DNA from: Sialis fuliginosa
Taxonomy: Eukaryota; Arthropoda; Insecta; Megaloptera; Sialidae
DNA length: 64,000 bases
Assembly (NCBI GenBank): GCA_961205875.1
Contig: OY540810.1
Span: 20,150,001-20,214,000 of the forward strand
Direction: 5' to 3'
Shown here: piece by piece, positions 45,640-56,704 of the stretch
Position numbering within the stretch: the stretch's first letter is position 1
Layout of the letters: every line of letters begins with the position of its first letter
Notes under the pieces: generated by a model
Databases searched by the model: none
Told to the model about the DNA's origin: nothing
The model's input: only the letters and a program-made list of their open reading frames with translations
Made by a program: the position numbers and the translations under genes

Positions 45640-45790
45640 CGTGGCGCAATCTACCCCTCCCCCCAATACCCACACCACCACCAACACCATAAACACTCGC
45701 TACCTCTTAATAAGTCATACCGCCCGCCACGCCGGGGAACGCGGAAGATTCTGCACCCAATTTATCTTCAACTGTGTTTTGTACATTTGC
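45640..45790. promoter_or_regulatory. GC-rich island, possible 5' end of the minus-strand gene
   Basis: Cytosine-rich on plus ('ccccaatacccacaccacca', 'cgcccgccacgccggggaac'). It lies 100-250 bp upstream of the candidate microexon in the direction of the 42157-45545 gene, so it may hold its promoter or first exon. The minus strand has an ATG frame at about 45808-45728 (MYLQMYKTQLKINWVQNL...) with a weak donor after it. Confidence 0.3.
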
Positions 45791-45829
45791 AAATACATTT
45801 CTCCCAATGTGCAGAGTCGAATTTGAAAT

Positions 45830-47280
45830 TATTCATTATTTATTGATCTATTCTAACGATTAAGTAAAGTTCATCGTACGATAAAAATTTATATTATCAA
45901 AAAGTACAGATCACACAATTATTTATACAAAAACTATTTAAATATACATTTATATTCTAACAGAATTTTCTAGAGATACTCCAGTAAGTTATGACAGCGT
46001 TGCCTTTTATAGCCAAATCGGCGTGGCGGTGACGCGATTTATTTAAAAATTCATTTAGGTGTTATTTTTAGCAAGATTAAAAAAATAAAATTAAAATTGA
46101 ACTTAATGTAATAATATGAAGTATATCTAATGATATTGATTGATAATATCAGAAAATATGGCTATGGGTGAGATTTGGCTACCATCAACCAGAAATCGAT
46201 TCGAGCTAGCAGAACTGCTATGAGTATCTCTAATATTTCCCATTCAATCAGTACATTAATATTAGAATTACGTTAATTTCTTATTTTCATTTTTATATAT
46301 TTGTGTTAGAAAATATAAATTTTAAACATTCCTAAATACGGGCCTGTCATAAATCAATTATCATATAGCCTTGACTAATTCTAGGGTCTAATACTTTCTG
46401 TGTCAAATAGGAACAAACAAACGGACATACAGATAAACGTAAAATTTAAAAAACTGTTAAAACGGATTATTGCCTCAAAACGAAAATATCTCAAATACTT
46501 TCATAATACAAAGCTTACAAATTTATATTTTTTTAGTATTGATAATAAATAGTTGTGCCATACATAACTAATTCTAACCTGACTAGGATTACTGAAGGGT
46601 ATGTTAATTGCCTTGGAATGATCAAGGCTAGAAATGTTCATAAGGCCCGAGAATTACCAGAGACGTCACTAAATAAAAGTAAATTGTTTTTTTATAAAGG
46701 TACTATTAAATTACTATTATCAAACGTCCATATATCTACATTTACTATTATTATACATATATCTGACCATATAATATATTAAGCTTCTATAATGATATCC
46801 TGATTATATCAGCTATAGGGTTTAATCCGCATTTATATATATATTATATATTACAAAGCAGTGGCGCATAATAAGAGATTTTTAAATAAATATAAATCGT
46901 AGACAATTCGGTTTTTTATAACAACCGATTTTTATAGTACATTTAACTTAAATAAAAATTTTAATAAAAAGTCTTAGAAAACATACTACAAAAGTATTAC
47001 ATAATACAAAGAATTTTACATGAAATAAAAATAAGACATAATATTCTATAAAAATACAAAAACACGTGTTCACATAAAAGAGAAATATCCTAACGCCAAC
47101 TCTGAGTATCCGGAAGCTATTAAATTAAATTTGCCTCATATTTCTTGAACGATTTTAATTACGGCGAAGTTAGTTGTTTTTCGATTAAAACTTTTGAATT
47201 TACGTTGACAATAAAATGATATTTAGTACAATGGTGTGAGAACGGGGAATAAATAAAATAGAAATCGTACGGCTCTCAGA
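45830..47280. other. No gene recognised
   Basis: AT-rich. CAGTGGCGCATAATAAG at 46860 is a transposon-end-like motif. 'aacaaacaaacggacataca' at about 46411 resembles a retroelement tail. The 75-codon frame at 46555-46782 is unsupported. Confidence 0.35.
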
Positions 47281-47499
47281 ATTAGTGAAGTATCTGTGCA
47301 ATATAAAAGTTTGTCCACGACAAAACTTTTACTCGTATCGTTGTTTACAGTTTTTTCCAAGTCAAGTATTTTATTTTATTTTTTTAATTGTGATATATTT
47401 GATTTTAAAACAGTGCACTTCAAAATATTACAGAAAGAATAGTTTTACCCGACTACTACAAGCCAAAAGGAGGGTTATGAATTTAGCAATCTATATTTT

Positions 47500-47720
47500 G
47501 TATGTCTGTATGTTTGTAAGTTTATGTGTTCCCTCAACAAAAAAATTATCATTGGATTTGTCTCGATTGTTCGTGTGTCACAGGCTACAATTTTTGGAAA
47601 ATTCAAAATGGCAGCTTGAGACGCCATATTGTAATAAATGCAACAAAATCATCAAAACTCATCATGATGGATATTAAATTACAAGGCTTAAAAAGAGAAT
47701 TTCAAAAATCAAAGCATGTG
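47500..47720 (+). pseudogene. Possible decayed C2H2 zinc-finger exon
   Basis: Two overlapping plus frames each carry parts of a zinc-finger-like pattern: YHWICLDC and NGSLRRHI in one, PYCNKCNK...THH in the other, followed by KLQGLKREFQKSKHV. In lola-like insect proteins the order is W-x-C-x2-C, ...SL-x-RH, ...C, ...YC-x2-C..., H-x3-H. Here the pieces are in different frames, so this would be a frameshifted relic. The match is weak and rests on memory of the pattern. Confidence 0.25.
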
Positions 47721-47779
47721 TAGGAAAAAATATGTAGTATAACAAAATTTATAATCAAAACCGATATACCTATACTCAG

Positions 47780-48190
47780 TGCGGGCTTTTGGGGCGGAGG
47801 GGCGAACCAGGGCGACCGCCCGGGGCGCTTGGCCAAGTGGGGCAGTGCATAATGGGGCATAAGTGACTTTTTTGATTCAAATCAGTATACGGGCTATAAT
47901 TTAAAAAAAAAACTTTTTTGGAGTCTGTAGGATCGCGCCAAGCTGAGATATTAACTATTCAACTTATTTGTCAATTTATCAACTTTAATTTGTTAATAAT
48001 AAGGGAAGACGGTCTCGACGGTCTTAGGGCATTTGATAGTCTTAAAGTAAATGATGGAAGCTATATTTAAAAAAAATTGTAGTCTGTACGATCGCGCCAA
48101 GCTAAGATAGTAACTATTCAACTTATTTGTTAATTTATCAATTTTAATTGACATTTTTGGTGATTTTTGAACATTTTTTAGGGGGGGATA
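47780..48190 (-). repeat. Inverted relative of the ~160-bp satellite, with GC-rich head
   Basis: 'gatcgcgccaagctgagata' followed by 'ttaactattcaacttatttg' at 47932, and again at 48090 ('gatcgcgccaagctaagata'), are the reverse complement of the satellite units at 62277-63640; the two starts are about 158 bp apart, the same period. The GC-rich head at 47785-47860 ('ttttggggcggaggggcga', 'agggcgaccgcccggggcg') resembles hAT-type ends and includes the near palindrome GGGCGACCGCCC. Confidence 0.75.
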
Positions 48191-48194
48191 GGGC

Positions 48195-50135
48195 GGAAAA
48201 ATAAATCTCTCCCAGCTCTTTATTATTTTAGATACCTACCTACATATATTTGATTGCCTGATCATATTACAACAAACTCGTAGATGTTTGTAGGTAGCTT
48301 GTTAATAAATTTTTTAAACTCTAGAATAAAATAAAAATTATAAAAAACTAAAACCAAACTATGCTAAAATGCACGATAACTAAAAAGTTATACACAAGTT
48401 GTCTTTAAAAGGATGAAGTTTCACCAAACCGTTTCACATCACATAAAGGTGCAGAAGGAACACACATAAACACAACATAAATCTTAAAGAATTTTAAAAT
48501 GAATAATTTTATGTAATGTATTAGTGGCCGCATATGCACCACTGTTTGAGTACCGTTTAGTATGTGTCATAAATCATATGCGCGTGCAATTTAAGTAACG
48601 TGTTGTGAAACAACTATGTAAACTATAAAAACGAAATGCACATCCACATTTTTGAAATGAAAAAAAAAAACAGAAACTACAACCATATTATTAAAAATGT
48701 AAAATCTCGTAACCTTAACATAAAATTTTATATCTCAAAGACAACAATAAATTCATTAAACAAAATGTTTGCGACAAATTTTCGTAAATCCTTTAAACAA
48801 CAAAACAAGTTTTTCGCCGTTTTTAATTGCCTGAAAACAGAGTCCGTATTAAAAACGTCGAACGTAACTTTGTACAGTAACATAACTTTTATACTGTTGT
48901 TTAAAATTACACATAAAATTGTAAGGACGCAACGCTTTAAAAATTAATATTTATTCATGTGAACTAGGGACAAAACTTTTGTGTGTTGCAAATATTTCAT
49001 TAGAAATGGGAAGGGGGACGATGATACTTTGTCTGAAGAATATTGAAATAATTAAAAACAGAATTAAAAATTTATGTAAATTTTAATTAATTACTTTATG
49101 GTTTATAGTCTCAGAAAAGGGGGCCGTTTTAATTGATATAATTCAAATAAAGATATTATTAAAATGATAATTTAGTGAGTGAATTTGAATAGAATCAATT
49201 TGATACTTTATTATTTGGCGATTGTTTGACTTTTAAATGTATACTGTTGATATTCATAGGTGCGTATTGTGTTTATATTTTTACCAAATTATAACTAAAA
49301 TTACTTTTTTCTCAAATTTTTAGTGATTCATAATATTTTTTATACTCTGATAGATTGTATAATGCCCCAAGCAAATATTTGATAAACAATGCAAGGTAGA
49401 TAAAAATGTTTCAAACAAAAGTTGATGGGAGATGTCAGATGGCGCTATTAAAATTATTTTTCTTAGAATCGTCTTCTCAGTTAAAAAAAAAAACAATAAA
49501 AAAAATTTGTTGAAAAAATAATTATGGCGTCATTTTTCCAAAACATTTCACCAAATGCTTGCATTGTTTTTTTTATATTAACCTGGAGCAATTACAATAA
49601 ATCATCCTGTATATTGTCTGTAAAGCCGATCCTGCCCAAATTCAAAAGACACTTCTTCTAAGGGATATTGATATAATTCAGAATCCGAATGAAAAATTTA
49701 TGTAAATTCAAATTAATTACTTTATACTACCTCCCTCTCTTTCTCCCTCTAAAGGGATTGTATTAATTACTATAATTCAAATGCAGATTATTAAAGTATG
49801 AATTTACATACATTAAAAAGTATATGTATTTATTACAAAGAGTTGTATAAATTTCATAACTTCGTAATGTTACATTTATGAGGTTACATTTTGAATTTTA
49901 ATTTAATGATAAAATGAACGAGGGTTTTTAATTTAAAAATATATGTTCTTATATCAAATTACTAAACTTTTTCGTATGATTTTATTTAAAGTTATTGAAA
50001 TGTTTGTTATTAAATAAAATTATATTTTATTGCAATATTTTGTTGTGTGTTTGAAAAGTTTGAAATGAATTTGTAAATTGTTTTACGTTTGCTAATAAAA
50101 CAGAGTGATTTACAACGAATGAAAAACTTTTATAG
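48195..50135. other. No gene recognised
   Basis: AT-rich. The lysine/asparagine-rich 103-codon frame at 48636-48947 has the composition expected of translated AT-rich DNA. 'tcatcctgtata' at about 49604-49615 is a mariner-type MITE right end without a clear partner. Confidence 0.4.
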
Positions 50136-50139
50136 CGGT

Positions 50140-50512
50140 TCGAAGATGTTATTTTAAGCAAAAAACTTCATATGAACATATTTATGTCCGAAAATCCTTC
50201 TTGATGAAGCTACAACCCCTATAAGTTTTATTTAAAATCTGGAGAAACGATTGTGAATAAGTTAGGAAATTTTATATAAATAAAAAACAAAAAATACAAA
50301 ATTGACTGGCCGGTTACCCCATATACTGTAGTGCTAAATAATTATTGGTCGATACCGAAAATCGATAACACTTACTAATATCAAATAGATTATCTGATTT
50401 CATAACTATCACAAGAATTTCCCAAGATATTAAATAAAATCTTTAAGGGGATAAAGGTAGCTCACTCACGAAGATTAATTAAAATTTTAACTCGTTTTAA
50501 ATCATCCTGTAT
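50140..50512 (+). repeat. Dispersed repeat related to family B
   Basis: 'aacaaaaaatacaaaatt', 'aattattggtcgataccgaaaa' and 'cgataacacttactaatatc' match 44705-44800 and 1525-1640. The block ends at 'aaatcatcctgtata', a mariner-type terminal motif. Confidence 0.55.
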
Positions 50513-50514
50513 AT

Positions 50515-51170
50515 GAAATTTATAGGGTATTTTAAAAGCTCTGGTAATGTCTTTTGTTGCGTGCGATTCAAATGTAGGATATTAATGTAAAAATACACTA
50601 ATTTATAATTAAATTCAGTCGAAATTAATTGAAATCGTATGATACAAACTATAGTTTATTTTCATATAATCTGCATACGGGATACCACTAATTTTACTTC
50701 TTACAAAAAAGAGAGAGGGAGCAAGGTCCTCTTTTCCGGACTAACGTTACTCTCTGCTGGCCATACATACGCACACACACGCTCGACGGTGGTGTCCCAG
50801 AATTAATATTAACATTGTTATGTGCCGGGTTAATAGAATTCATTTCCTTCACAAAATATAATCTTGTTAAGTAGGTACGAAGGCTCGTAATAAAGCATTA
50901 ATTTATGTGCGAGTGAAAGGTGAAATAAAGTGCACAAGCAGCAGAATGTTCATTGGCGGCGCGTTACCAAATATTATACAGATTTTATAAATAGTTCTAC
51001 CTTATTTACAGGTTATTGTTACAACGGCCAAAAGCAGAATGAAATTTACTTGAATTGTTATAAATATTAATATACTAGCGCCATAACTATACGGTACTCA
51101 AATACAAGTACTCGAACATTGTACTTTTAGTATACTCGGTACTCAGTCCACAAGTATTTTATTTTTAATG
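50515..51170. other. No gene recognised
   Basis: A GC-richer patch at 50705-50800 ('acacacacgctcgacggtgg') has no frame or splice support. Confidence 0.35.
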
Positions 51171-51174
51171 TGAT

Positions 51175-52345
51175 TGTACTTTAGTCCAATCAAATTATCA
51201 AAATAAAGTAGTTCGTAAGACATTGTTCTACAGAGTAATTTTTTTTATTTTAAATTGTTGGGGGGTGTGTTCTGAGTATTACATAAAGTTGGCGCGGTTT
51301 ATGACCTTGAGCGTTGTCCGCTATAAGCGCGGAAATTTTAAACGTAATTATCTCGTAAATCGTTCATCCTACGATAAAATTTATTACCACCTTTTTTGTT
51401 CAATAGACTTGAATCTACAAATTTGTTTACAGGTCTAACTGTCTACCATCAATTGGTAACGAGATATAATGCAAGGAAGTTAACAAAAAACGATTTTTTG
51501 AATTTATTTCGTAAAGAAGCGATTATATTGAAAAAACTTAAATGGCAATCTTTTAGAACTATCAATTTTTAATATTTTTTCTTACAACCATCATTTCTGA
51601 AAACTCATGGTTTGCCAGTTATAGCCCGCGAAACATTGCAAAAAAACATTTTTTCGTTATATTTCAAAAACCATAATGCAACCTTCAAAATGTAATGACA
51701 AATGTGTAGATAACAAAATTCTATATATTTTTTTCGTAAAAAACATATTTTTTTGTTTGTTAATAAACAAAAAAAAAAATTTTTTTTCAAACAAAACAAG
51801 TATAGAGTTTTGCTATCTACACTTTTGTCATTACATATTTTGAAGGTTGCATTATGGTTTTTGAAATATAACGAAAAAATGTTTTTTTTCATTGCTTCGC
51901 GAGCTATAACTGGCAAACCATGAGTTTTCAGAAATAATGGCTGTAAGAAAAAATATTGAAAATTGATAGTTCTAAAAGATTGCCATTTAAGTTTTCGCAA
52001 TATAATCGCTTCTTTACGAAATAAATGCAAAAAATCGTTTTTTGTTAACTTCCTTGCATTATATCTCGTTACCAATTGATGGTAGACAGTTAGACCTGTG
52101 AACAAGTTTGTAGATTCAAGTCTGTTGAACAAAAAAGGTGGTAATAAATTTTATCGTAGGATGAACGATTTACGAGATAATTACATTTAAAGTTTTCGCA
52201 CTTATAGCGGACAACGCTCAAGGTCATAGACCGCGCCAACTTAATGTAATACTCAGAACACACCCCCCAACAATTTAAAATAAAAAAAATGACTCTGTAG
52301 AACAATGCAGAACAAATATACAATTTGATTGGGCTACTTGTACTT
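51175..52345. mobile_element. Foldback element, ~1.17 kb with ~550-bp arms
   Basis: Left arm (about 51175-51755) and right arm (about 51785-52345) are reverse complements with few differences: 'gttctacagagtaatttttt' / 'aaaaaaaatgactctgtagaac', 'gttggggggtgtgttctgag', 'tgtctaccatcaattggta', 'aactcatggtttgccagtta'. The centre is A/T homopolymer (51750-51790). Outer ends share 'ccaatcaaatt'. The 71- and 77-codon frames in the arms are mirror images, and the 175-codon minus frame runs through the palindrome centre; all are consequences of the symmetry, not evidence of genes. Confidence 0.88.
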
Positions 52346-52349
52346 AACC

Positions 52350-53495
52350 CATTTTAAACAACGAAAAAGTACTCGAGTACATTTCCGTGTACTAGAATAC
52401 ATTGAACTGCACAATAAGTACAATTTTATGCGAATTCAGACTTACACAAAACATATGAGTGAAGCTATTCACCGCTTTCGCACCAAATAAGTTGGTTTTA
52501 TTGTAGCAGTATAGCAGAGTTTGAATGCATGACTTTTAAAAAATATCTCGGTAAATATTTATTATTTAAAAATTTATCACCTTCCGAGGTTCATTTATCA
52601 ATTTATATAGAGAGGTAATATAATGATATATTTTATTTATGGGGTTTAGATGTTTAGAAGTCAACTTGGAATAATTCAACCTAAACCCAAAATTCAAGTC
52701 CAAATAAAAAAAAACTGGTAAGCATGAAATTTCAAAATTTTAAATTTCGACAATGTTCGATCAATACTATAATGCTATATACAAAGGTCGCTTTTTGGTA
52801 CGTCACACTTTTTTTGAATGGCTATGTTATTCATATATGCATATTTTTCAGAATAAAAAAAGTTATAGTTGATTTAGTGCTACGTTATTAGTTGCGGGTT
52901 TTATTACCAGTTTAATTTGAACTTTGTAAAAGTAGTATATTTATTATGAACCACTTTACGGTCATTTTATCAATTTTCTCTCTTCTCATTACGACAATGA
53001 TATTTTTCAATATTTGAATCAATAATAAATTGAACTGCAAAGGTACATCTTTTAAACATTGATTGATCAATTGATTTACAAAAAAGCACTAGCTAAAATG
53101 TAAAAGTCATCCCATACCCCTCATACTGAAGCCAGACTATCGGTTTAAATATTCCGAACAATTGCGATTCACTCGGTCAAATATTTATTTTCGTTTCGCC
53201 TGTCCAAACAATAGTTGTACTTTTTTATGTTTAAACAATATTAAATACACGCCGCTGCCTGGTGAAATTCTCTGTACGATGTAATAATACCCTTACTTTT
53301 ATTCAATGTAAAACCACTAAGGACAACCTTGAATCTTTAGAGTTCACGACGCAAGAAATTTCATTATGTTAATTTTAAACCAAGCGAAATTAAAAATTAA
53401 AGAATAAACGAGTTCGGAATCGAAATTCATAGAGCACCTATAGAGGATTTTAAGTTTCATTTATGAACACATTTTAGCAAATCTTAAACGGGTGT
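52350..53495. other. No feature recognised
   Basis: AT-rich sequence between two palindromic elements. Confidence 0.4.
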
Positions 53496-53501
53496 ATGCT
53501 A

Positions 53502-54048
53502 GGGTGGGCATTTTTCAACCGACCTCGACTACCCCTCTACGTGAAAGTACTCTTAATTCTAAGAAAAAACGCCCATGGAACTAGTCCCTTGAATTCAATA
53601 TTTATGTATATTAATATACATAAAAATTTACAATTTTTTTTTTTTTGGGGTGCAAAAAAGAAAAAAGTATAGGGAAGAATTTCCATATACTCGATGAAAT
53701 CAAAATTTGAAATTCAGTAGTGGAATCAAATGAACATCAGATTCGGAATTATCGTGTCGAAAAACGCATAAGTTGGTATTTTGTTTGGGTAAAATCAAAA
53801 AAACTTTTAAGTTTATTTCCAAAACTGGCACCAGGTGGCGCTCAAGAAAAAAATGGATGTCAAATTCGGAATCCTCGTACCTAAAAACCCTTGGGTTGGT
53901 GTTTTGCTTAAAAAAATCAATGAAAAATTGTAAATTTTCTTGTATATTAACATACATCAAAAATGTGCCGAACTAAAGTTTAATGTAGAGGTATAACTCC
54001 ATAGGCGTTTTTTCTTAGAATTAAGAGTACTTTCACGTAGGCCCACCT
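53502..54048. mobile_element. TIR element with TA target and internal duplication
   Basis: GGGTGGGC at the left (TA 53500-53501) and GCCCACCT at the right (TA 54049-54050). Just inside, 'tctacgtgaaagtactctta' and the following 'attctaagaaaaaacgcc' are mirrored exactly at 54005-54040. About 25 extra bases lie in the left arm ('atttttcaaccgacctcgac'). The interior has two related ~110-bp units ('caaattcggaatcctcgtac' and 'cagattcggaattatcgtgt'), which explains the repeated peptide motif in the minus frame 53700-53960. Confidence 0.85.
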
Positions 54049-54640
54049 TAATGTATACACATTATATAATATATAAGTTTCGTAAACAGAAAGTATAGTC
54101 CAGTAACTTTATACATCACCGCATGCGTTAAATCCGGTAGTTCTGATTTTTTGCAGACTTGTTTATGATGTTGACCTAATGAATAATCCAAGTTTGTGAC
54201 CTCGAGCGCCGAACGCAACTTTGTCAAAAATCGAAAAAACCGCGAAAAAATCGTTATTTTTTCAAATTTTGGCGATTATAACCCTAAAGGACTAATTTTT
54301 GAAAAAACTTTTTTAGAACTTTTTTAAAGTAGATTAAATTTGCTACAATATGACACTAGAATTGTCTCTGTAGACCCAATAGTTTCCGAGATTAAGCCTT
54401 TCAAAGTTTATCATTTTTTTCGAACTTCGCAATTTTTTGCAATTCTGTCGTTCTGAATGAATTTTGACCCTGATTATACTATCGAAGCCCTGTACTTTTA
54501 TGATGGGATGTTAAAAAAGAAAATGAACGATGATGTTTAAGCTAAGCTACGAATAATGAAGTAAAAAAGATAAGTAAAACAAAAGTTAATAAGTTTATTT
54601 GTTAGGAAATTGAGTAATATTCAAAATCAAAAAATTAAAT

Positions 54641-54949
54641 TAACTTAGCCCTCTTGAAAGGTCCCGGTTGAGGTTCGTCCGTATCTGGACGTATTGGGAT
54701 GGCATATCCCCATCAGGGGATGGTGATGAATTGTCGACGTCTTGTGCCCACAAGTCATCCTCCATTTCGACATCGGACAGATCGTCGCCTTCTGGGATAT
54801 CTACTTCTGCAACATCAGGTATATTGTCACAATGTGTTGTGGGGCTGCATCTCTGGTCATCATTTTGGGGTTGAGGCCTTGTGGTGTGGATATCCACCCT
54901 CAGGAGAGAGGGTTCAGTGTGACTCTCAACCACGCCTGTACTTTTAAGA
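54641..54949 (-). pseudogene. Acidic C-terminal exon of the transposon nuclease gene, frame-disrupted
   Basis: An acceptor (AAAAGTACAG) precedes the exon on minus. In phase with the upstream exon it reads AWLRVTLNPLS and hits TGA. The neighbouring frame is open to the stop near 54641 and carries CSPTTHCDNIPDVAEVDIPE, then GDDLSDVEMEDDLWAQDVDN and a polar end. The W-L-x-V-x-L-N-P start and the Cys-poor, Asp/Glu-rich end fit the C-terminus of the family, whose intact members have a cysteine-rich zinc-binding region here. That region is mostly lost, so a deletion and frameshift are inferred. Confidence 0.5.
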
Positions 54950-55012
54950 AGATTGTACATGAGAATAGAAAATGATGAATGATATGTAACTGATGCAAGG
55001 ACAAATTTTTAC

Positions 55013-55575
55013 CTGATGGTATGTCCGCAAGGAGTGAAATCGAGCAGAGTCTCGTGTAGGAGGTAACCTGGCTAGATTGAAGCTGGTTTTCGTCGCAGCC
55101 CTGGTGAATAGTTGGTACCGCAGCTCGTCAAAGTTATGGGTGTTGGGGTTGCCTCCGTATAGAGCAATTATGACTCGCTCTCCTGCTGCTGCTATCTCGT
55201 CAGGTGTAGAGTTGGTGTCGAGAAAAATCGCAGCTTGCTTTTCAACGTCCGGATTTTTTTCGACTATGGACATCATTTGCATCTTCCCTAAGCCAAAGAA
55301 GCAGGATGTCGAGTCACAACCACTAAAGGCATGGATGAAGAGGAAAAGCTCTGGTTTCAAAGAGGATTTTGAAGAAGCGATGCTGGAATACATGACATCT
55401 GATGCTTTGCCTCTTCCACATTTATTGTAAAAAATTTCACGTTGGTTTGAGATCGCAGTAAGGATGATCAGCAAGTCAATGTCCTCACCAACGACTACCA
55501 CTATATCATAGGTAGAGGCAGCAGTTACAGCTGTAGTGTTGATGAGCCTATCAGCATCTTCCTCTGCTTGGAGTA
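55013..55575 (-). CDS. XPG/FEN-like (PIN) nuclease domain exon of a transposon
   Basis: 563 nt on minus, between an acceptor (catgcctaag, AG 55577-55576) and a donor (CAG|GTAAAA, GT 55012-55011): a two-base split codon and 187 codons, no stop. Early residues read LQAEEDADRLIN, then YDIVVVVGEDIDLLIIL. In the middle, LFLFIHAFSGCDSTSCFFGL. Near the end LPPTRDSARFHSLRTYHQ. The spacing of the acidic EEDAD and the GEDIDLL strand and the later GCDS motif match the metal-binding acids of XPG/FEN-type nucleases (EAEA, TEDSD, and the following GxD). The family is widespread in animal genomes as an unnamed repeat-encoded protein. The expected role is cutting DNA during transposition, or helping to. The frame is intact over the whole exon. 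Upstream exons with the N-terminus are not present within the TIRs. Confidence 0.7.
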
Positions 55576-55659
55576 CTTAGGCATGAAATTTTGGCTTTAT
55601 AGTTCATCACCATACCATATAATATTTTAAATGTTCTGTTGTATTATAACTATTTAATA

Positions 55660-55682
55660 ATAATAATAATAATAAATAGTGT
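55660..55682. repeat. (AAT)n microsatellite
   Basis: About seven AAT units inside the transposon. Confidence 0.85.
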
Positions 55683-55789
55683 ATGCCAATAATAATAAAT
55701 TAAATTCTAAGTTTATCTAAGAAGACAAAAATTAAAACTTTACCAGTTTATTTAATCTTAATCTAATATTACGTGACGACGATGTTGAC

Positions 55790-55891
55790 ATGTTTTCATT
55801 ATCAGAGATAATTGTGAACGACTCACTAGAAGAGATCCTGGAAGATACTGAAATGATCAACTCTATATTTAATGCTGTCTCTGTAACCACG
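55790..55891 (+). CDS. Candidate short exon inside the TIR element, opposite strand
   Basis: ATG at 55790 followed by MFSLSEIIVNDSLEEILEDT then EMINSIFNAVSVTT, ending at a donor ACG|GTAAGG with phase 0. The peptide is acidic and helix-like. The complementary strand is also open here (…SSRISSSESFTIISDNENMS…), so one of the two is a shadow. No family is recognised. Confidence 0.35.
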
Positions 55892-56520
55892 GTAAGGTAG
55901 CAAAATAGATAAGATGGCGGAGCACTGGGGACCAGTTGCTAGGTTCCGATTCGTGACTTCACACGAGTAATACTAGCACACTCCGTCGGAGGTAATTGGA
56001 ACTTCATCCCGCTAAAGTTATTCGAGTGACGTCTAAAATATTGCAAAAAATTGCGAAGTTCGAAAAAAATGATAAACTTTGAAAGGCTTAATCTCAGAAA
56101 CTATTGGGTCTACAGAGACAATTCTAGTGTCATATTGTAGCAAATTTAATCTACTTTAAAAAAGTTCTAAAAAAGTTTTTTCAAAAATTAGTCCTTTAGG
56201 GTTATAATCGCCAAAATTTGAAAAAATAACGATTTTTTCGCGGTTTTTTCGATTTTTGACAAAGTTGCGTTCGGCGCTCGAGGTCACAAACTTGGATTAT
56301 TCATTAGGCCAACATCATAAACAAGTCTGCAAAAAATCAGAACTACCGGATTTAACGCATACTACCCCATACATTCAGGCGACAAAGTTACTGGACTAGT
56401 ACCTACATTATTAAATTACTTACTTAAGATTTAAAATTTCTATGGAATACGTAAGGATACTTTTCTGTCTTAACCCCTTGACGATGGTGCCCATGCACTA
56501 AATAACTTCAATGTCCAATA

Positions 56521-56704
56521 CTAACCTAAAGGATGATATAGTCTGGTTACACGACGGGTGTACCCCGTCCTAGGTATGGAGAGCTCACAGTGGAACGCCC
56601 CCGCCAAGGGGAGCACATCCTCTGACACCCTCGCAGTTGCCGTCACGTCGTACCGACCTCCCGGGGAGGTCTGCGACCACGTCTCGACCTCTTGCAACGG
56701 TTCT
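56521..56704 (-). CDS. Ig-superfamily protein, third visible exon (C-terminus)
   Basis: An acceptor (ttgtttctacttcag, AG 56706-56705) opens the exon. Its first base completes a Lys codon with the two bases left by the previous exon. It then encodes 60 codons to TAG at 56523-56521: EPLQEVETWSQTSPGGRYDV, TATARVSEDVLPL, AGAFHCELSIPRTGYTRRVT and RLYHPLG. F-H-C-E-L is the second cysteine strand of Ig domain 2, pairing with the VSC in the previous exon. There is no transmembrane segment before the stop, so the product would be secreted. Alternatively, CTTTAG|GTTAGT just before the stop could be a weak donor leading to an unseen exon. The TIR element begins about 120 bp downstream. Confidence 0.85.

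Larger units (their letters stand above)
54096..56398 (-). mobile_element. 2.3-kb DNA transposon, ~350-bp TIRs, nuclease gene (Academ-like)
   Basis: The left arm 54096-54443 and right arm 56039-56398 are long inverted repeats starting TAGTCCAGTAACTTT, flanked by GTA (54093-54095 and 56399-56401), a 3-bp target duplication. Near the ends the arms differ by a ~20-bp stretch but are otherwise nearly identical. The interior encodes on minus an XPG/FEN-like nuclease segment and an acidic tail (separate entries), and on plus a short candidate exon at 55790-55891. A 3-4 bp target and an XPG-like nuclease are features I recall for the Academ superfamily. The N-terminal half of the expected protein is missing, so this is an internally deleted copy. 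Confidence 0.8.

Noticed and set aside
48636..48947. 103-codon plus frame
   Set aside because: Lys/Asn/Ile-rich composition typical of AT-rich DNA, no motif, not in a GC-richer setting like the confident exons.
51605..52132. 175-codon minus frame
   Set aside because: It runs through the centre of a palindrome, including A/T homopolymer; its sequence is explained by symmetry.
54668..55430. Four plus-strand frames opposite the transposon gene
   Set aside because: Shadows of the minus-strand nuclease exon and its acidic tail, which carry the recognisable motifs.
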